Shown: positions 1 through 12,557 of the stretch, piece by piece
How positions within the stretch are numbered: the stretch's first letter is position 1
Layout: each line of letters opens with the position of its first letter
Assembly: GCA_025267735.1 (NCBI GenBank)
Contig: CM046308.1
Location: forward strand, 36,445,267-36,509,266
Length of the DNA: 64,000 nt
Source of the DNA: Mactra quadrangularis
Lineage: Eukaryota; Mollusca; Bivalvia; Venerida; Mactridae
Direction of reading: 5' to 3'
Position numbers and translations under genes: made by a program
Notes under the pieces: generated by a model
Told to the model about the DNA's origin: nothing
Database searches by the model: none
Seen by the model: the letters and a program-made list of their open reading frames with translations, nothing else

Positions 1-342
1 TCTGTAAACCTCACCACATGTGCCTTGATATTAATTTCTACAGAAAACTGTGATTATTTTCATTATCTTAGTATTTACTATCTTAATATTTTTGGACTTA
101 AACATTAGGTACTCTAAGGTTATATTATACTTGGTTGAAATGGAATGAATTCAGCATAAAATTTGTATGTGGAAGTATGATATATCATATAATGATTGTT
201 TTCTATTTTAAATGTGTTATGTATAGTTTATGTCTTTATGGCATATATTGTGCATTTTTTCATTCATTATTTATTACGCTTTATTTTATATACAATTTTC
301 TTATGTTGGATGTCCTTGAAACGCTTGAATTACTGATGTCAA

Positions 343-590
343 CATAGGCGGATCTAGCGGAAGGGAGAGGGGTCAGTGGGGTCCAAACCCCCTTGGAATT
401 TCCAAAATGTATATTTCTTGATTGTGAGTCATTTTAAGTAGCATGAAGCAAGTTTTCTTGGTGCTTAACATAGGTTTAATGGTTATGTAGTTTTAATATG
501 TTGCATTATTCTGCAAAATGTGTGTAATGTGGTTGTTGTTCGAAAGTTTAGACCCCCCCCCCATAGAAAAAGATCCTGGAACCGCCCCTG
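343..590 (-). mobile_element. short inverted-repeat element with 5-bp TSD, copy 1
   Basis: The element starts CATAGGCGGATCTAG and ends CCGCCCCTG, flanked by GTCAA on both sides (338-342 and 591-595). It belongs to a five-copy family in this window whose ends read CATAGGCGGATCCAGG and which carries long G or C runs just inside the ends. The interior has no coding potential. A 5-bp TSD with this kind of end suggests a hAT5-type non-autonomous element; the superfamily is inference, the ends and TSD are seen. Confidence 0.75.
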
Positions 591-842
591 GTCAAGACAG
601 TCTTCACTTGAAATTTAAATCTACAAAAAATCAACATGAAACATATGTTTACATTCATGAAATATACATTTAATATACCTTGTCCAACAAATTTCAGATA
701 AATTTAACTATATGCAAAATACCTTCTTGACGTTGTTTTATTTTTATAACTTTGTTTAAATTGCCTCAAACATATGTACAAAAAGATTGTACAAACTATA
801 ATTGTAAGATATCTTGTAAACAGCAATATAAGTTGTTCAAGT

Positions 843-1277
843 CATAGGCGGATCCAGGATTTCTGGTTAGAGGGGGCGGAAAATTCTAGTTAGAGGGGGC
901 GTAAAATGAATATGTAGAATGGGGTTCCAAGGGGCCGTAAGGGCCTCAAATTGTCCAAGGCAAACCCCTGACCAGAGAACCAGGTGACCGGCGGCCCCGG
1001 AAATTCCTTAGTTTTGGTTATTTCTAAGGGAAATATAAAGCACCTAGATAATTATTTCATGTAATTTTCTAAAAGCCGCTGAATCATGTTAAATCTTTAC
1101 AATATTGACAGGAATTGTTGTATGTTATGTTGCACGCATAGCGTGTGAAATTTTTTTGACTTGTTTATGTATATTTCTTATAAATATTATATTTCATGAT
1201 AGAAAAAAACTTTGCTTGGGCAATTTTAGGGGGGGGGGGGCGTACGCCTGGTCCGCCCCCGCCTGGATCCGCCTATG
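843..1277. mobile_element. short inverted-repeat element with 5-bp TSD, copy 2
   Basis: Near-perfect ends CATAGGCGGATCCAGG and CCTGGATCCGCCTATG, flanked by CAAGT on both sides (838-842 and 1278-1282). The G run near 1231 is typical of the family. The interior differs from the other copies, so this is probably a sister subfamily that shares only the ends. No gene is seen inside. Confidence 0.8.
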
Positions 1278-1460
1278 CAAGTGTTCTATCTTAAACTTGA
1301 AAAAAATATTCTGTTTAAATAGTAAACATTGGTTTGAAGATCTTAGCAGATCAAGTTTATTATTCTACTTTATAACCTTTGTAGTGTTAAAGCTTTCTTT
1401 TGAATTATCTGCCAGGTGACTGGTCTTTACGAGGTCAAAGTTAAGGACCTTGACCAGTAG

Positions 1461-1770
1461 CCTGTTCAATTACCATAAACGTTCCAAAACGTTCTGTAAC
1501 TATACATTTTGAACTCCTCGGCCATTCACTGCGAATAATCTAATCTAATAAACAAATATACCATCGTTAAGGCAATGAGTGATGTTTCAAAATTCATGGA
1601 CTAAAAACGAAACATCCCTCATTGCCTAAATGATCGTATATTTGTTTACTTCAACAATTTAGTTTCAAAATAGCGCCTAGATATGTCCGAGATTATTCGC
1701 AGCGAATGGCCGAGGAGTTCCGAATGTATTGTTATGGAACGTTTTGGAACGTTTAGGGTAATTGAACAGG
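1461..1770. mobile_element. terminal-inverted-repeat element (CCTGTTCAATTACC family), copy 1
   Basis: The left end CCTGTTCAATTACC is mirrored by GGTAATTGAACAGG. Further inside, both arms hold a paired copy of the GGAACTCCTCGGCCATTC segment. About 310 bp, non-coding. It carries a single uninterrupted TTAA at the site where copy 2 has a 1.35-kb insertion, so it is the empty-site reference. No clear TSD was resolved. Confidence 0.75.
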
Positions 1771-1904
1771 TTACAGTAATCACCCTTCATGTTTGAAACT
1801 GTAAATCTGTTACAAATTGCTGGATTTGAATTTGAAGAAATGAAATAAAATGATTGTTTTGCTTGATAAAATCTTTGCGTAAATTATCATTACTATACTT
1901 GATG

Positions 1905-2215
1905 TCCACTAGATTGGGAATATGACCCATACCCCTAGAATTGGGAATTTTATCGGCATTTTGGTTTAAATTGGGATAAAATGTCAAGCAAATTTTATAA
2001 CAGTAGCAGATTAAACAAGGTTTTTAGTTTCTTTTTTCATTAATTAGTTAGTTAATTACAAAGAAATATTACTGGGACATAAAATTTTTAGCTGAAATAT
2101 ATATCTCTTTTTAAAAAATATTTTTTTAAGTTAAATTGGGAATTTTGGATTAAAATTTGGAGGAAAAAAGAGATGACTTTAGATTGGGAATATGGCCCGT
2201 AAATGGCTATAAAAT
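1905..2215. repeat. repeat-like block with recurring ATTGGGAATATGRCCCRTA
   Basis: The phrase ATTGGGAATATGACCC at about 1914 recurs as ATTGGGAATATGGCCC at about 2184. The block resembles the CCCAA-rich interiors of the hAT-like elements at 5599 and 15780. Boundaries are uncertain. Confidence 0.35.
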
Positions 2216-2393
2216 TGTCAGAAAATAAACACTGGGTCATTAAGACTGTTTTTAAACTGTACTGCACTTCTTTATTTTAGGGTGGGTCCAGTCTCTTTGT
2301 CTTTTGCACTATGTGCAAACACTGGACTTCAGATAGTTGTGACTATACACATTGTTACTTTATGGGTCAGTGCAAGAATAACCTTCATATTCT

Positions 2394-2692
2394 TTTGTTT
2401 GTTTGTTTGTTGGGTTTAATGCCATAGCAACACATTTTATAGGTCATATAACGGCGTTCATTCAACCTACTCACTCCTCCTGGAAAGGCTAAATCTCTGG
2501 ATTTAGCTGTTTACCAACTACTAAGCGCATACTTTCGTCAGTGACTGACAACTGCCCTATATAATTAAAAATTATTGGTAGGAGGGAGAATGGCCATAGA
2601 AATAATTTCATGACCAATCTCAACAAAAGTATGCCCCACCCGGGAATCGAACCCACTCGATGCATGCTACCAACTGAGCTAGCCGAGCGGCT
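2394..2692 (-). mobile_element. tRNA-derived SINE, reverse orientation
   Basis: Read on the - strand it starts with a tRNA-like head containing AGCTCAGTTGG (A box) and GGTTCGATTCC (B box), followed by a conserved body and a tail of CAAA repeats. It is recognisably the same SINE as the copies at 37751 and 49625. The head marks it as a retroposon copy, not a functional tRNA gene. Confidence 0.85.
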
Positions 2693-3029
2693 CTTTCTTT
2701 TCTTTACATATTCATGAAGTTGATAAGTTTTGTTTTGCACAAATCCATCAGGTAAATATTTGTGCATTATAAACCTATGTGAAGTCCAGGATACTAGAGA
2801 GATTTAGAGTAGAGTCTTTATGTAGCAAGATTTCACTGCATGTTGTTTATTCAATCTATCATAAAGTTTGCAGTCTTTTGGGATGAATTTGTCAAATTTT
2901 GCAAAGTATTTTAAGTTGATTGTGCTAATACTTGGCTTCTTTTACTTAATGTTAAAAGAAAATGTTAATCATAGTTTCTTGCTTAAAATTCTTAAAAAAT
3001 TGATGTGTGAAAAAATGGCTTCTTTGGTT

Positions 3030-3180
3030 TAATTGTTTATCAACTCTTCTTTGATTTGAGCCAACCTTTCTGCTGTATTACTGATAAATGCTGATAGTTA
3101 ATCTTGATGTTTAATCTTAATTAATCTTGTTATTTTCTGTTTCTTCTTTTCTTGACCATTTGAGTTCAATCTTTATGTAT
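3030..3180. repeat. block similar to 13975-14090
   Basis: The phrase TTTGATTTGAGCCAA with its surroundings (CAACTCT.CTTTGATTTGAGCCAA..CTTCTGCTG, then AATCTT.TTATTTTCT and ACCATTTG.GTTCAA) recurs in the same order at 13975-14090. No ends or TSDs are visible. It is either an old dispersed repeat or a local duplication. Confidence 0.4.
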
Positions 3181-3645
3181 GTTGAATTGTTGGTACTGTA
3201 AGGGTAAATACAATGAGAAATTCATGTATAAGGACTAATGCGATATTAGCTGTTCAAAATATTTAAGTTAAAGCCTGCTGCAATATGATAATTTAAAGAT
3301 TTAGCCTATACTTACTATAATTGATATGAGTATTAAGACTGTGCATGCTGTTGACTTAATAACATGCATTACTGTAAATAAATTACATTGTACTTGTATC
3401 AAAAAGTAGAACATGATAATATGATGTTTTCTTATCAGAGTTGTTTATTTACATAAATGAGTTTTACTGTAAGATAACGTAGAAGAATGACATTATAAGA
3501 ATGTGTTGGTTATATTGGATTTATAAATTGAAGAAACCAGTCTCATACATCTAAAATAATTGATTTTTACATTCATGTGATGATTCAATAATGTTAAAGG
3601 TGAAGTTAAATGTGAGTATACATTAATTCTAGCCTATTATTGTTA

Positions 3646-4102
3646 GCTCGACTATTCGAAGAATAGTGGGGCTATCCTACTCAGCTGTGCGTCGACGTTG
3701 GTGTTGGCATTGGCGTTGGCGTAACACTTCTTGGTTAAGTTTTTAAGTGCAACATTTTTGTATTTTTTATATCTTTGCAAGTACTGGAGGGATTCACATA
3801 AAACTTTACTTGTGTTTACGAGGTTACCATTGGAGGTCGAATACCAAGTTACATAACTCTAGGATGAATTTGAACTAAATTATGGCCCTTGTATACTTTC
3901 TTGGTTAAGTTTTTTTGGTGCAACAATTTATTTTTGAAACTCCTGAAGGGATTTACTTGAAACTTCACAGATGTCAACGGAGTTAGGAATGAAGGTCAAA
4001 TACCAAGTTGCATAACTCTAGCATGAGTTTTGATTGGTTGTTGCTGGCGTTTACACAAATACCCGAAATAGTCGAACGCGCTGTCCCTGGACTGCTCTTG
4101 TT
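3646..4102. mobile_element. dispersed element with GCTCGACTATTCG ends
   Basis: The left end GCTCGACTATTCGAAG is roughly mirrored near the right end by CCGAAATAGTCGAACGC. The interior has two TTCTTGGTTAAGTTTTT segments about 180 bp apart. I know this arrangement as a common bivalve dispersed element. Exact ends are approximate. Confidence 0.6.
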
Positions 4103-5590
4103 CAATTTAATTAACTGTTAGTGTTGTATACGTTAAACCCTCTGTCATATATAAATACGGTGATCTATTTTAATCGATCGTTAGTACAAAAGCACTCTTA
4201 ATCAGTATTTAAATCACAAAGTTAAATGTATGGATCACTGACAATTGAATAAAATTAAACAATATGTACCAGTACAGGTCGTCCACGTAAATATTGCGTA
4301 TATAAACATAGCCAGTTTCATTACGCACCAATATTTAGGGGTGAATTACTTATACAATTTTTTAAGTCTAGTTAGTTAACACTTATTTTATAAATAGATC
4401 ATTATATGAATTTGAATATGCATTTACACTATTTAAGTTGTGTGTTTAAATAGGTAAAATTTTGTTCATGACTGTTTCAGCTTATTCACCTATTTAGTGG
4501 ACGAGTCCATTGTTTAAAGCACAAAATCATGCATGACCTAGAATACGACCTTTATATTCTAGTATGTGATGTTATGTTTTCAGTATACTAAAGGTATTTT
4601 GTACTGTTGAACCTCGATAATGAAACTGAGTAAATGTTTGAATAGTAATGATTGGATAGCCAGTATCGGTGTGAGTCAAGTCATCTAACAACTGAATCAT
4701 CAAATTAAATTTATTGCAAACCATTAAATCAATTCCTCTAATTGATAATATAGTGTACTTTATATATAGCTGGAGGGTTAGTTGTTTACTTTACGAGCAA
4801 AAAACTACTTATTTATTTATGAAAAATAAAGTATGATAGTAGTCGTTTAACTATTTGACTGTCACAAACCACTAGCTTTGCATTGAGTCAAATCACATTA
4901 AGATTGTCTTCCCTGGTTTTTCTTTTAGCAAGAAACTTTCTACTTCTGCCGAGTCCTTGGGGACTTGATTGAGTGTGATTAATCTAAGTTGTGAGACTTC
5001 ATTTCACAATCAAGCTAAAATAAATCAGTATAAATTAAAACCTGTGTCATATAATTATGACCTGTTTGCAGTCATCGCCCAAACCAACTAGCTTGAATCT
5101 TTGACTAGCATGATAGAATTGGGCTAGAGAAAGTTACTTATGAAATAACATATTCATGTGTAAGGGCTAAGTGGACTACTGTGTGGTCTGCTATGAAGCA
5201 TTATAGTTCAGGCTAGTGTGCTCAAGAAAGGTAAGGCATAGACTGAGTCATGTTTTGATAATGATTCCTTGCTGATTTAGTAAGCTGCCAGGTCTGGCAC
5301 CAGGGTCTAAGTCTCTAAAAAGATTTTAGTTGAGGTATTAAACTACTGAATTTTTTATATAAAATACTTGTTAAATTAAAATTAAGTGTTGTTAGTTTTT
5401 ACTTCATATCATTAGACCAAAAATGTCTTTTTTAAAGTGACTGAAGATAATTTTATCAGTGTTTGTCTGCCTTGATAACAGACTATAGATTATACGACTC
5501 TGGGTTTGAGTTCTTTACCATCTCATTCCAGTACATTAAGTTATAAGTAGAATATGAAGTGTAATGCTTTTTTATCAGCTTAGTACTTCA
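4103..5590. other. no gene or defined element seen
   Basis: AT-rich sequence with stops in all frames. No exon-like segment, RNA gene or bounded repeat could be supported. Confidence 0.5.
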
Positions 5591-5598
5591 TCCCATTC

Positions 5599-5803
5599 CA
5601 GGCCTTTTTTCCTTATATAACAGGGGCCGTTTACAGGCGCCTTCCCCTCATGAAATTTCTTTAAAATCATGCAGTTTTCCCCAAATTTGGATTTTAACTT
5701 GGATTTTTTGTTCCCCTCCCTATGAAATTGCGTTAAAATTTCCCCAAATATTCTATATAAAAAAGGACACAGGCCCCTTCCCCAAACAATGAAAAAAGCT
5801 CTG
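5599..5803. mobile_element. hAT-like MITE with 5-bp TSD
   Basis: Ends CAGGCCTTTTTTC and (reverse complement) CAGAGCTTTTTTC, flanked by CATTC on both sides (5594-5598 and 5804-5808). The interior, with repeated TTCCCC and TTTCCCCAA motifs, resembles 20985-21145 and the larger element at 15780. Non-coding; the open frame crossing it on the - strand is not a gene. Confidence 0.7.
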
Positions 5804-6544
5804 CATTCCCAGTAATCTCTAACCAGAGTATCAAAATATAGACCATAAAAAAACCTAAAATATACCTTGTTAATTGGCATTACCTGTAAATGCTATGGAT
5901 TATCCTAACCTGACTTTTGTTATTCTTTGATAGAAAACTGCCAGATATTTCTGTCTCCTACAAAACAATTCTGATATCATTGTATTTTTTACAGAACACA
6001 CACACAGAGTTAATTGTGGTTTGTATTTATATATCCTCACATACATGATGAAGAAATGAGACTGACATAAATATTTAATGATAGACTGTGAGTCTATTAC
6101 ATAACATTGATACATGAAATTCTCATTTTGAATCTATGAAGTGTTTCCTACAATTTATACCTAGGTAATTATGAGGTATGAAGTCATGTGACTAGTGTTA
6201 TGTTCAGAATGTAATCAAACTCTTGTTTTTTGCCAATTTTTTGTAGCAACCTAGAAATAGAACAGATTCAAATAATGCATAAACTTAATTTTTTACATTT
6301 CTTGTCCGACATGAGCTTGTGAATTGTTATTGATCACTCTGAATCTCCTGCACAAAATATTTTTTGCACATGACCAATTTTACCTCTCAATTTGATTTTT
6401 GTGCAGATGCTTCTGAGCCAACAATTAAAAACTCACAGGATCAATTGGAATTATTTGGGAATGGAAAGTAGCAGATATTTTATGTACTTTATCATGTCAT
6501 TCAATTATTTATCTGGAAAAAGAAAGGAGCGAGAAACAAATGGA

Positions 6545-6612
6545 GGGTTGCTCGCAAGTCTGTAGTAAGTGCATTGCGTTAAAGAACAAGTTACTACAAT
6601 CTTGCGGGCAAC
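6545..6612. repeat. 68-bp hairpin-forming repeat, copy 1
   Basis: A near-palindrome: GGGTTGCTCGCAAGTCTGTA pairs with TACAATCTTGCGGGCAACC around a loop of about 20 bases. A second copy of the same length lies at 20137-20204 in intron 2. It could be a tiny MITE or a structured RNA source; the sequence alone cannot decide. Confidence 0.6.
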
Positions 6613-6934
6613 CTTCGAAATTATTGTTTATCTTATTAGTTGTTGTAGATCACATGACTGTAGAGCCTTAATTAACAAGAATCTAATGTCATTGTTCAGT
6701 AAACAGGTCAATAGACTTACATTCTAGCAATTGTAGTTAAATTCTTTGTTACAGTAGGTCTCAATGACACTATTCCATGAAAATTTGACAATAGTGTTAA
6801 AAGGGCTGTCTAGGAAAGCTGATAAGATCAGCTGAAACTGAGCAGTGATGATAAAACTTTAACATTTTATAGCAGAATGACAAAGTTTTACAGGTTAGAT
6901 ATGTATAAATGTCACCCCCATTTGAAATAGTGTG

Positions 6935-7127
6935 CTTGGGCAGATCCAGGATTTATTCTAGGAGGTCCAAACTTTTTCTCAGGGGGGGGGGTCCAAACGA
7001 GCACAAGAAAATTGCTTCTTGCTACTTAAAAAATGGCTTACGTTAAAGAAATACACTCATGGACGGGTACATTTTGGAATTTTCAGGGGGGCCGACCCCC
7101 TTGACCCCCTCGCTGGATCTGCCTGTG
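6935..7127. mobile_element. short inverted-repeat element with 5-bp TSD, copy 3
   Basis: Member of the CATAGGCGGATCCAGG-end family with degraded ends (CTTGGGCAGATCCAGG and CTGGATCTGCCTGTG), flanked by GTGTG on both sides (6930-6934 and 7128-7132). It contains the family's G runs. Confidence 0.7.
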
Positions 7128-8015
7128 GTGTGACCACGATCAGTAGGTTTATATGATTACAAACCAACAAATAACTAGTTAGATGTCAAAATTTAATTTT
7201 AATATGCACTGATCAGTCAAATGTTAAAGCCTGATCTAAAATTCTTCCCTTGCCTACTCACTAATTATAACGATTGAAGTCTGAAAGAAATCTGTTTACA
7301 GAGATGGTGCACTGATTGAAAATGTTTATTTTAATAGAATGTAATCATCAACATTCAACATTTATAATTGCACCTCATCTAGTAAGTATATATATATATA
7401 TATATTATTAAACTTATGAATATGTTAGCTATGAAATTATATAATGAATATGATGATGCATTTTGACTGACTGTTGTACCAAAGGCCAATGTAATATGAA
7501 ACTTGTTTGTAATTTTTGCACAGATTGAAAGAGGTATCATCAACATACAGTGATTTTTGTTGGTAAATAGAATCATTAATTTTGCCTTTTCACAATGAAA
7601 ATAATGATGAAAATTTACAAAAATATTACCAAAATTTACTATCTCAAAAGCCCAACTTATGGTGGCTATTTACTGTTGTAGCTAAATTAGCATGTTTTTT
7701 TTTTTGGAAATTTGTTTTTGACAGTGAAGAATATAAATGAGGTTTTCCAAAATTTTGATTACAGCTCCATGGATCATTTTTCTCAATTTTGGAAGATTAT
7801 CCTGCTAAAATTCACAATTTGAAGTTGTGAGAAATGATGCCATGATACAAAATGTACTATTATTTTATCATGCTAAAATTCACAACTTGAATAGCAGGGC
7901 CCATGGGGGAAAATAAACAAAGCCTCTTATCTATTATTAAAAGAGAATGCATATTAGTGTATAACATGATGTATTAATTCCATGAATATATCAGTTGACC
8001 TTAAATGAGACTATA

Positions 8016-8292
8016 GTCAGGGTCGGAAATGCTCCCGGATTTCGAATCTAGTATCTTAAAGGGGGTACAGGTTCGAATCCCAACCAGGGAGGTTATACCC
8101 TTCCATGAAAATTTGACAGTATGTCAATTTTCCTCCATTAATAAGGTATATTGAGAAGTTACTAGCCTTGAGGACGGGTAGGTGAGTACTGGTTATAGAC
8201 AAGGATCAAGGAAAGCTAGGTTAGGTGCCCTGGATGCCGTAAAATAACCAAAATGTGTTGACACAGTGCTTAACCCAATATAAAATAGACAA
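8016..8292 (+). mobile_element. tRNA-derived SINE, second family
   Basis: A degraded tRNA-like head with the B-box-like phrase AGGTTCGAATCCC is followed by a body shared with 9485-9752 (TTATACCC.TTCATGAAAA.TTGACA, then CCTTGAGGA.GGGTAGGTGAGTAC). It ends near CCCAATATAAAATAGA. This SINE family is different from the one at 49625. Confidence 0.7.
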
Positions 8293-8758
8293 TGATAGCC
8301 AAATAAGAGGTCAACAATTTGCATAAGAAGCATAAAAAATTATTTTAGTGTTAAAACTTGATTTATTTCCTGATCACTTTCATTATTGTACTTGTTCTTT
8401 GAAGTGACAGTTATAGTTTTCTTTATTGTACAATGGCAGATCTTATGAATGTTTTATTGGAGTGTACTGAGTATTCTTAATGAATTCATGTAGTTTGTAT
8501 TAAAATTTGATGGAGTTTTCAATCAGTTCATTGGTGTTTGATACAAGGAGTTTGAATTGATTCAGATTTGTAATCTAGTTCAATATTCAAAGATTTGAAA
8601 TAAAAAACAAACATAAAAGAATGATTTTGAAAAGAGATTAAAAAAATATGTAAAGCAGTTTTTTATCAAATTTTTTTTTAGGTTATAACTTAAGTGTTTA
8701 AGGGCTATATTCTCAATGCATAGATGCATCATGATATTGGCATGACCATAGTGTATTG

Positions 8759-9133
8759 TAGGGCTGTCACAATACGCCAGAAGCATACCGCAGTATATTG
8801 CAATATGCTGTCATCGTATCGTGATACATGCCACGATATATTGCAGGCTGTTAAATTCGTTGTTCCTCTGCTGTATTTAACAGAAAAATTGCAAATCTTA
8901 TTTCAGCTACTAATAGAATCTAGCCTCTTTAAGTATTTACAGTCATTTAGGAATGTCCCAATCGCTTAAATTCTTGCAACTTCAGGTTAGATGGAATGAA
9001 CAATGGAAAAACTGACATTTTGCTACTTTTTTTCGCGAAGGGAAGAATTTTCTAATGAAATAAAAATATCGCCAAATACCGGTACATTAAAATCGTACCG
9101 CGGTATGAATTGCTGCAGCTGTCTACAGCCGTA
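8759..9133. mobile_element. hAT MITE with 8-bp TSD
   Basis: Ends TAGGGCTGTCAC and (reverse complement) TACGGCTGTAGAC, flanked by GTGTATTG on both sides (8751-8758 and 9134-9141). The interior is rich in short palindromes of CAATAC/GTATTG type. An 8-bp TSD and ends of this kind are characteristic of hAT transposons. No transposase is encoded. Confidence 0.85.
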
Positions 9134-9484
9134 GTGTATTGTAATAGTGCCACAAAATATTGATACATGACGATAATACTTGTTATCGTGCTCAAATGAA
9201 GACTGAATACACTTTTGAGTTGCATGTCAATATCTCACTTTTATAGTGAAACTGTTTTATCTCTAGAAAAGTGTTCTTATTAAGGGCACATTCATTCTCA
9301 ATTTTTTACATAATCCAGCTTCGGCGCGATATGGCCTTTTTGTGTTGGTGTGCCGTAAAACCCAAACAAACAAACATAATCCAGCAGTTGTAACCCTAGT
9401 ACAATAGTACTACCCTTTTGGAAACTTGCTTCCAGTGTAACATTCTTCCCGGGGGAACACTGGGGGAGGGAAACTGACTATTAC

Positions 9485-9752
9485 ACCGGGTCTGTAACAC
9501 AGTTGGTAGCGCACATTGCTCTCTTAATGTAGTGTCCTGAAGGGGGCACGGGCAAGAATCCCTCCTGGGCAGTTATACCCGTTCATGAAAAATTGACAAT
9601 AATGTCATTTTCCTCTATGAATAAGATGTATAAAGAAGTTGCTGGCCTTGAGGAAGGGTAGGTGAGTACAAGTTATACACATGGGTTCAAAAAAATTGGC
9701 TTCGGTGCTCTGGCTGCTGTTAAATAACCTAAATTGTGTTATAACCAGTATA
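9485..9752 (+). mobile_element. tRNA-derived SINE, second family
   Basis: Head GGGTCTGTAACACAGTTGG carries an A-box-like segment, followed by a B-box-like AAGAATCCC and the body shared with the copy at 8016. The tail is CCAGTATAGAAAATAA. A retroposon copy rather than a tRNA gene. Confidence 0.7.
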
Positions 9753-9759
9753 GAAAATA

Positions 9760-10890
9760 AGCTTGGTGGTCTAAGAGGGGGTCAGACCTGCATTCCTTTA
9801 TAATTGTCTTCATCATTTACAATGCATCATGTTGGAAAACTGTAAATGTACCAAAAAGAATGTGAAGTTATTTTGTTGGAGGGGAAGAAGGCAGACCTTA
9901 GTAGGGGGTCTGCTTTTCTGAAAAATCATGATTTACTAAGATACTTACATTGTATCATGTCCAATAACTGACTTAATTTTATTCTTTTTTAAAATGAGGC
10001 TATAGGGAAGACAGACAACCTGACTGACTGATTTACTCTTTCCTCCATCTCACTCTCTTAAATTAATGTAACGTTTTCACCACTATAAATAGTATAATGT
10101 TTTTAAGTCAATTAAATTACACAATGATGTGTAAACATTTTATAAAATTTGACATTTGTGTCACTTTCGGTAAAACACAATTACATCAGTCACGATTAGT
10201 TTACGTTGCTGTCGTTGTTGCAATAAAAAACATTAAGATGAAACAGTTCAGCTGTGTTAAGATAGTTGAAATGTAGAAAATTAATCAACCTTTTAAAGTA
10301 ATGCTTCATTTACATTTCGTAAATAACATTATTTTAGGTGTGTCTAATTCGGATTCTGATTGGATTTTACCTGAGCTAGATCATACAAGATTGAGGCACA
10401 TTTTACTTGTGTGTGTTAATGTCAAAATTTTGATATAGATTAGATCAGGATTATTATATATTACAGATCTTTGATAATTAATCATTTACGACTGTCTGTA
10501 TAATTATGTCCGCTTGTCTTGATTAATTATTGTACGTAAGTTGTTCATACTTTTTATTCGTAGTTTTCATGCTCATTGTTTATTTCCACATTTAAATACC
10601 ATGACCATCTTAGGTTTTTGTCTGATCAAAGAATATGAATAATTTTAATGTATATTAAAAGCTGGATTATTTTCTGAACATTTTGTGTATGAATATTCTA
10701 CTGTGTGATCACTAGATCATTGTGGAATTAAGGATATTATTCTTCCTATTTTGATACATGTATATTCTGGTAGGATGCTTTTATAAGTATGTTTATCAAT
10801 CAGAATCTTAGCCTTGGGTTTTTGGTTAAGTTCACGTATGTTTTGATTTTGTTTGGTAAATGACATACACTCACTCAGAATATTTATGAA
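9760..10890. other. no gene or defined element seen
   Basis: AT-rich noncoding sequence. No convincing exon, RNA gene or bounded element was found. Confidence 0.5.
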
Positions 10891-10896
10891 CAGTAA

Positions 10897-12553
10897 CCTG
10901 TTCAATTACTTTAAACGTTCCAAAACGTTCCGTAACAATACATTCGGAACTCCTCGGCCATTCGCTGCGAATAATCTAATCTAATAAACAAATATACTAT
11001 CGTTAAAGCCACTAAACGAAGACAAAATCTTTATCATCTATTTAAAAACAAGTAAAACCATCAAAAAGACAATAGAATATAACTGCATTTGGATTATAAT
11101 AACTCTCTCTAGCGGGTTCCCTTTTAGGGGTCAATTTATTCAAAATATCAATTTCTTATAAAAGTAGGATACTTTTATAACATGCAAATTAGATTACGGA
11201 GATATCCTCTCAGCCAATCAAGTTGCTTAAAAGGTGTTTGATGAAACTTACACAAAATTGTAAAGTGTTGGATATGTCATATCGTTTTTTCCAGTGATTT
11301 ACTCGAGAAATCAGTGCGTGCAAATTTTGAGTACGCAAACATCTAAACTGATGTTAAAAAGAAACGCCCAATTTCAACTAGGTACATAATTTTCGTGATT
11401 AAGAATAATATAAGGAAACATTAATGTTGTCACCCAGTAAGAAGTCCTTGGTGACATGCGCAACGTGGGGTATGTCATTACTATGCTGATAGACACAGTC
11501 ATAACGTTGCCCGAATATAGAGACACTCACAGAGCATAAAAGCTAGTATATGTGATGTGTCCTCGAGATTACCTTAGCCAACACCAAATTGTGGCCTAAG
11601 CTCGTTTTGAAACATTGATAAATCTGAGGGCGTTACATTAGCCAAGACGTGCATCCTTACTGAGCTCTTCATTATTTCAACACCACGGCCGCGATGATAC
11701 GAGCAGAGAGGCAAACGTTGATGACGTTGGCATATCTTAATAACCCTTTACGCCAAACAAGAAGATTTCCGTTGTTTGTCGACTTATTTGACATACACGG
11801 TTATCTTTCACCACACATGACGTAGATACTGCCATGAAAAATTTGTCACGCGAATATCGTTGGCGTAAATATAAATTATCTAGTTGTCTTGGCTTACCGA
11901 CATTACACTCATTCTACCTGAACGTGGCCTATCAGCAAACGTTTTTGTATAACGTAAGACTTAATGGGTTCGTTTCTTTTTCCCGTCAATATATGTTCAT
12001 GTATGAAACTATTTACATGATTTCGTGAGTTTTAATTGGCTTTCGCACGAAATTCACTATACAAAACGTGTATTTATCAAAGCAGAAAATTTGTTGACTT
12101 AAGATTTAAAGTTGTGGTTATTTTTAGCCACGACGGGATGTTCCGATCTAGTTCGTTGAGTTCCGTGATTTTCCGCACAGTCATTACGTTGGGTTTTATC
12201 GCTAATTTCAAAATAATATTAGTATAAATTCTGGAGCAAATACTTGTGTTTTTTGTATCTTAGATGCGTTTTATATATTCATTGAATGTTTGCATGAGTT
12301 TTACGCAAAAGCATGATACTTGACAATTATCAGCGTTCTATTTAGTAAAGGGGCTTTAAGGCAATGAGTGATGTTTCAAAATTTATGGACTAAATACGAA
12401 ATATCACTCATTGTCTAGATGATCATATACTTGTTTACTTCAAAATTAGTAATAGTTTCAAAATATCGCCTAAATATGTCCGAGATTATTCGCAGCGACT
12501 GGCCGAGGAGTTCCAAATGTATCGTTACGGAACGTTTAGGGTAATTGAACAGG
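10897..12553. mobile_element. terminal-inverted-repeat element (CCTGTTCAATTACC family), copy 2, interrupted
   Basis: The ends CCTGTTCAATTAC and GTAATTGAACAGG and the flanking 110-200 bp match the 310-bp copies at 1461 and 33625. This copy is about 1.66 kb because another element (11007-12355) sits inside it at a TTAA. No recognisable transposase is encoded in either layer. Confidence 0.8.
11007..12355. mobile_element. TTAA-flanked insertion nested in an older element
   Basis: The segment is bounded by TTAA at 11003-11006 and 12356-12359. The empty site is a single TTAA in the sister copies at 1461 and 33625, so the insertion and its duplication are directly visible. Its ends are AGCCACTAAA and (reverse complement) AGCCCCTTTACTAAA, inverted apart from a 5-base gap. 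TTAA duplication is typical of piggyBac and Kolobok transposons. Two short open frames (11834-12028 and 12036-12227) lie inside, but I do not recognise a transposase in them. Confidence 0.8.
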
Positions 12554-12557
12554 CTAC

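Noticed and set aside
5575..5880. 101-codon open frame on the - strand
   Set aside because: It covers a hAT-like MITE with TSDs and has no domain or splice context.
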